This document shows positions 36,527 to 38,833 of a stretch of DNA of 38,833 bases, piece after piece (within the stretch, counting starts at the first letter, position 1; the number at the start of each line of letters is the position of its first letter). The translations under genes were made by a program, and so were the position numbers. The stretch is from assembly GCF_000429845.1 (NCBI RefSeq), contig NZ_AUCQ01000038.1, positions 1 to 38,833 on the forward strand, given 5' to 3'. This stretch comes from Comamonas composti DSM 21721. GTDB taxonomy: Bacteria > Pseudomonadota > Gammaproteobacteria > Burkholderiales > Burkholderiaceae_C. The notes below the pieces were generated by a model that worked only from the letters and a program-made list of their open reading frames with translations, did not search any database and was not told the origin of the DNA.

Positions 36527-37111
36527 TCAGGTTTTTTCAACCTGGGCGAATTCCAGCTCAACAGGAGTGGAGCGACCAAAGATCATGACCGAGACACGCA
36601 GACGGCTCTTCTCATAGTTGACCTCTTCAACAGACCCATTGAAGTCCGTAAATGGCCCCTCTTTGACGCGCACCAGTTCGCCAACCATGAACTCGATCTT
36701 ATGGCGCGGCTTCTCTGTGCCTTCCTGCATCTGGTCAACAATCTTGCGCACCTCTTCACCAGAGATAGGGGCGGGCCGATTCTTGGCCCCACCCACGAAG
36801 CCCGTGACCTTGCTGGTGTGCTTGACCAAGTGCCACGTGTCATCGTCCATCACCATCTCGACAAACACATAGCCCGGGTACAAGCGCCTCTCGGTAGTGC
36901 GACGCTGCCCATTCTTCATCTCAACCACCTCTTCAGTGGGGACAAGAATGCGCCCGAACTTTGCCTGCATGTCCGAGCGAGTAATGCGCTCGGTGATGTT
37001 GCGCTCGACAGCCTTCTCCATGCCAGAGTACGCATGGACGATATACCAGCGCATGTCAGGGTTAGCAGGCCCCGCCATCCCGTCATTCACACCTGTTTCG
37101 ACAGCATCCAT
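36527..37111 (-). CDS. nusG: NusG, transcription elongation/termination factor
   Basis: This 194-residue factor binds the RNA polymerase clamp and couples it to Rho or to ribosomal protein S10. The NGN domain runs from [20 protein letters not shown] through [20 protein letters not shown] to KVTGFVGG. The C-terminal KOW domain is [21 protein letters not shown] and onward. An N-terminal extension of about 19 residues precedes MRWYIVHAY; that internal Met is an alternative start, but the upstream ATG shares a base with the secE stop (TAATG), which supports the longer form through coupling. Confidence 0.97.
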   Translation of the reverse strand: MDAVETGVNDGMAGPANPDMRWYIVHAYSGMEKAVERNITERITRSDMQAKFGRILVPTEEVVEMKNGQRRTTERRLYPGYVFVEMVMDDDTWHLVKHTSKVTGFVGGAKNRPAPISGEEVRKIVDQMQEGTEKPRHKIEFMVGELVRVKEGPFTDFNGSVEEVNYEKSRLRVSVMIFGRSTPVELEFAQVEKT

Positions 37112-37494
37112 TACTTCCTCCAGCCCAAAATCAGGTCATACAAAACCCATTCCAGGGTTTTGTCTGTGAACCACAAGAACAAGGCCATGACCACGACAAA
37201 GCCAAAGACATACAACGTCATTTGTGTCGTCTCTTTAGGCGTAGGCCACACAACCTTCTTCACTTCCCGCCAGGCGTCACGCGCAAAGCCGACGAAACGC
37301 CTGCCCGGCTCGGAAATCAGGAACACAGCAACTGCAACCACCAGACCAACCAGCAATACTGCCCATTGAACCAGGGGGCCTTGCTTGCTCAACAGATAAA
37401 AACCTGCGATTGCAGCAACGACTAAAGCCGCGACTGCGGCAAGCTTGGCTTTGTCAGCAGCAGAGCTGACTGTTTCAACCTGAGAAGTGGCCAT
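37111..37494 (-). CDS. secE: SecE, preprotein translocase subunit
   Basis: This 127-residue inner-membrane protein clamps SecY in the SecYEG channel. It has three hydrophobic segments (about 16-37, 43-62 and 90-112), as in the E. coli form, and the essential conserved amphipathic/third-helix region [20 protein letters not shown]. Its stop overlaps the nusG ATG. It lies 86 nt from tRNA-Trp. The ribosome-binding site (AGAAATGAAAT) is weak. Confidence 0.96.
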   Translation of the reverse strand: MATSQVETVSSAADKAKLAAVAALVVAAIAGFYLLSKQGPLVQWAVLLVGLVVAVAVFLISEPGRRFVGFARDAWREVKKVVWPTPKETTQMTLYVFGFVVVMALFLWFTDKTLEWVLYDLILGWRK

Positions 37495-37539
37495 ATTTCA
37501 TTTCTAGTGCGCTATTTTTGCGCCTTGCCAAGACACCGA

Positions 37540-37559
37540 AGCCCGCCTAAGGGCGGGCT
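37540..37559 (-). terminator. Hairpin between tRNA-Trp and secE
   Basis: AGCCCGCC/GGCGGGCT form a perfect 8-bp stem with a 4-nt loop, located 21 nt after the tRNA-Trp 3' end. No T-run follows on the minus strand (TCGGTG), so it is more likely a processing or 3'-end-protecting structure, or a weak attenuator, than a full terminator. Confidence 0.5.
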
Positions 37560-37580
37560 CTTACTGATTCCACCATCAGG

Positions 37581-37656
37581 TGGCAGGGGCAGTAGGAATC
37601 GAACCTACAACCTTCGGTTTTGGAGACCGACGCTCTGCCAATTGAGCTATACCCCT
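37581..37656 (-). tRNA. tRNA-Trp (anticodon CCA)
   Basis: This 76-nt tRNA has an encoded CCA. Acceptor arms AGGGGTA and TGCCCCT pair fully (one G-U), the D-arm is AGCTCAATTGGCAGAGC, and the anticodon loop CTCCAAA sits between TCGGT and ACCGA. The T-arm is GTAGGTTCGATTCCTAC and the discriminator base is G, as expected for Trp. It begins 10 nt after the tuf stop codon, so it is cut from a tuf transcript; tuf-trnW-secE-nusG is the ancestral proteobacterial order. Confidence 0.98.
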
Positions 37657-37666
37657 ACGAAATCAA

Positions 37667-38833
<1,167 letters not shown>

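Overview
The window is a GC-rich (about two thirds G+C) chromosomal segment of a beta-proteobacterium, most likely Comamonadaceae and close to Comamonas/Delftia/Acidovorax. I infer this from gene order (tuf-trnW-secE-nusG-rplKAJL-rpoBC; lemA-like-rsmB-DUF4390-ntrY-short ntrX), protein character, and a short interspersed repeat that I remember from this family. No database was searched. Nearly every gene is on the minus strand; the one clear exception is an AraC-family regulator at 13675-14631.

Region by region. (1) 1-340: the 5' end of an IS256-family insertion sequence that runs off the left edge. (2) 491-9995: recC-recB-recD, transcribed right to left with 4-nt overlaps, encoding the RecBCD exonuclease V complex. 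(3) 9996-10496: a gene-free 500 bp holding a REP-like inverted repeat and a MITE-like nest of inverted repeats that ends 6 bp from the nsrR stop codon. (4) 10497-12300: nnrS-nsrR, a nitric-oxide response pair behind a promoter whose -10 box lies inside a good NsrR-type operator. (5) 12331-19349: an iron-linked block. It has a class I O-methyltransferase with a tiny coupled ORF, a divergent PchR-like AraC regulator, and an operon of TonB-dependent siderophore receptor, DUF3325, DUF3649 and PepSY proteins. Fur-box-like sites stand in both control regions. (6) 19600-19675: tRNA-Phe with its own -10 box and terminator. (7) 19742-25381: a tightly overlapping operon, lemA-like, rsmB, DUF4390, ntrY-like kinase and ntrX-like regulator. 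(8) 25432-38833: the transcription/translation superoperon, tuf (5' end cut by the window), tRNA-Trp, secE, nusG, rplK, rplA, rplJ, rplL, rpoB and rpoC, closed by a strong terminator.

How the genes work together. Region 8 is core housekeeping with the usual RNA-level controls: an L10-type leader before rplJ, and hairpins between rplL and rpoB. Region 5 looks like one Fur-controlled ferric-siderophore uptake module: outer-membrane receptor, inner-membrane helper proteins and a siderophore-responsive activator, with a methyltransferase of unknown substrate next to it. Region 4 is a self-contained autoregulated NO response.

I found no convincing evidence of a wholly new system. The observations most worth a second look are: the interspersed repeat that also forms part of the rsmB reading frame; the MITE-like element next to nsrR; the 45-codon ORF translationally coupled to the methyltransferase; the NsrR operator; the palindrome upstream of the siderophore receptor; and a C-A mismatch in the tRNA-Phe acceptor stem.
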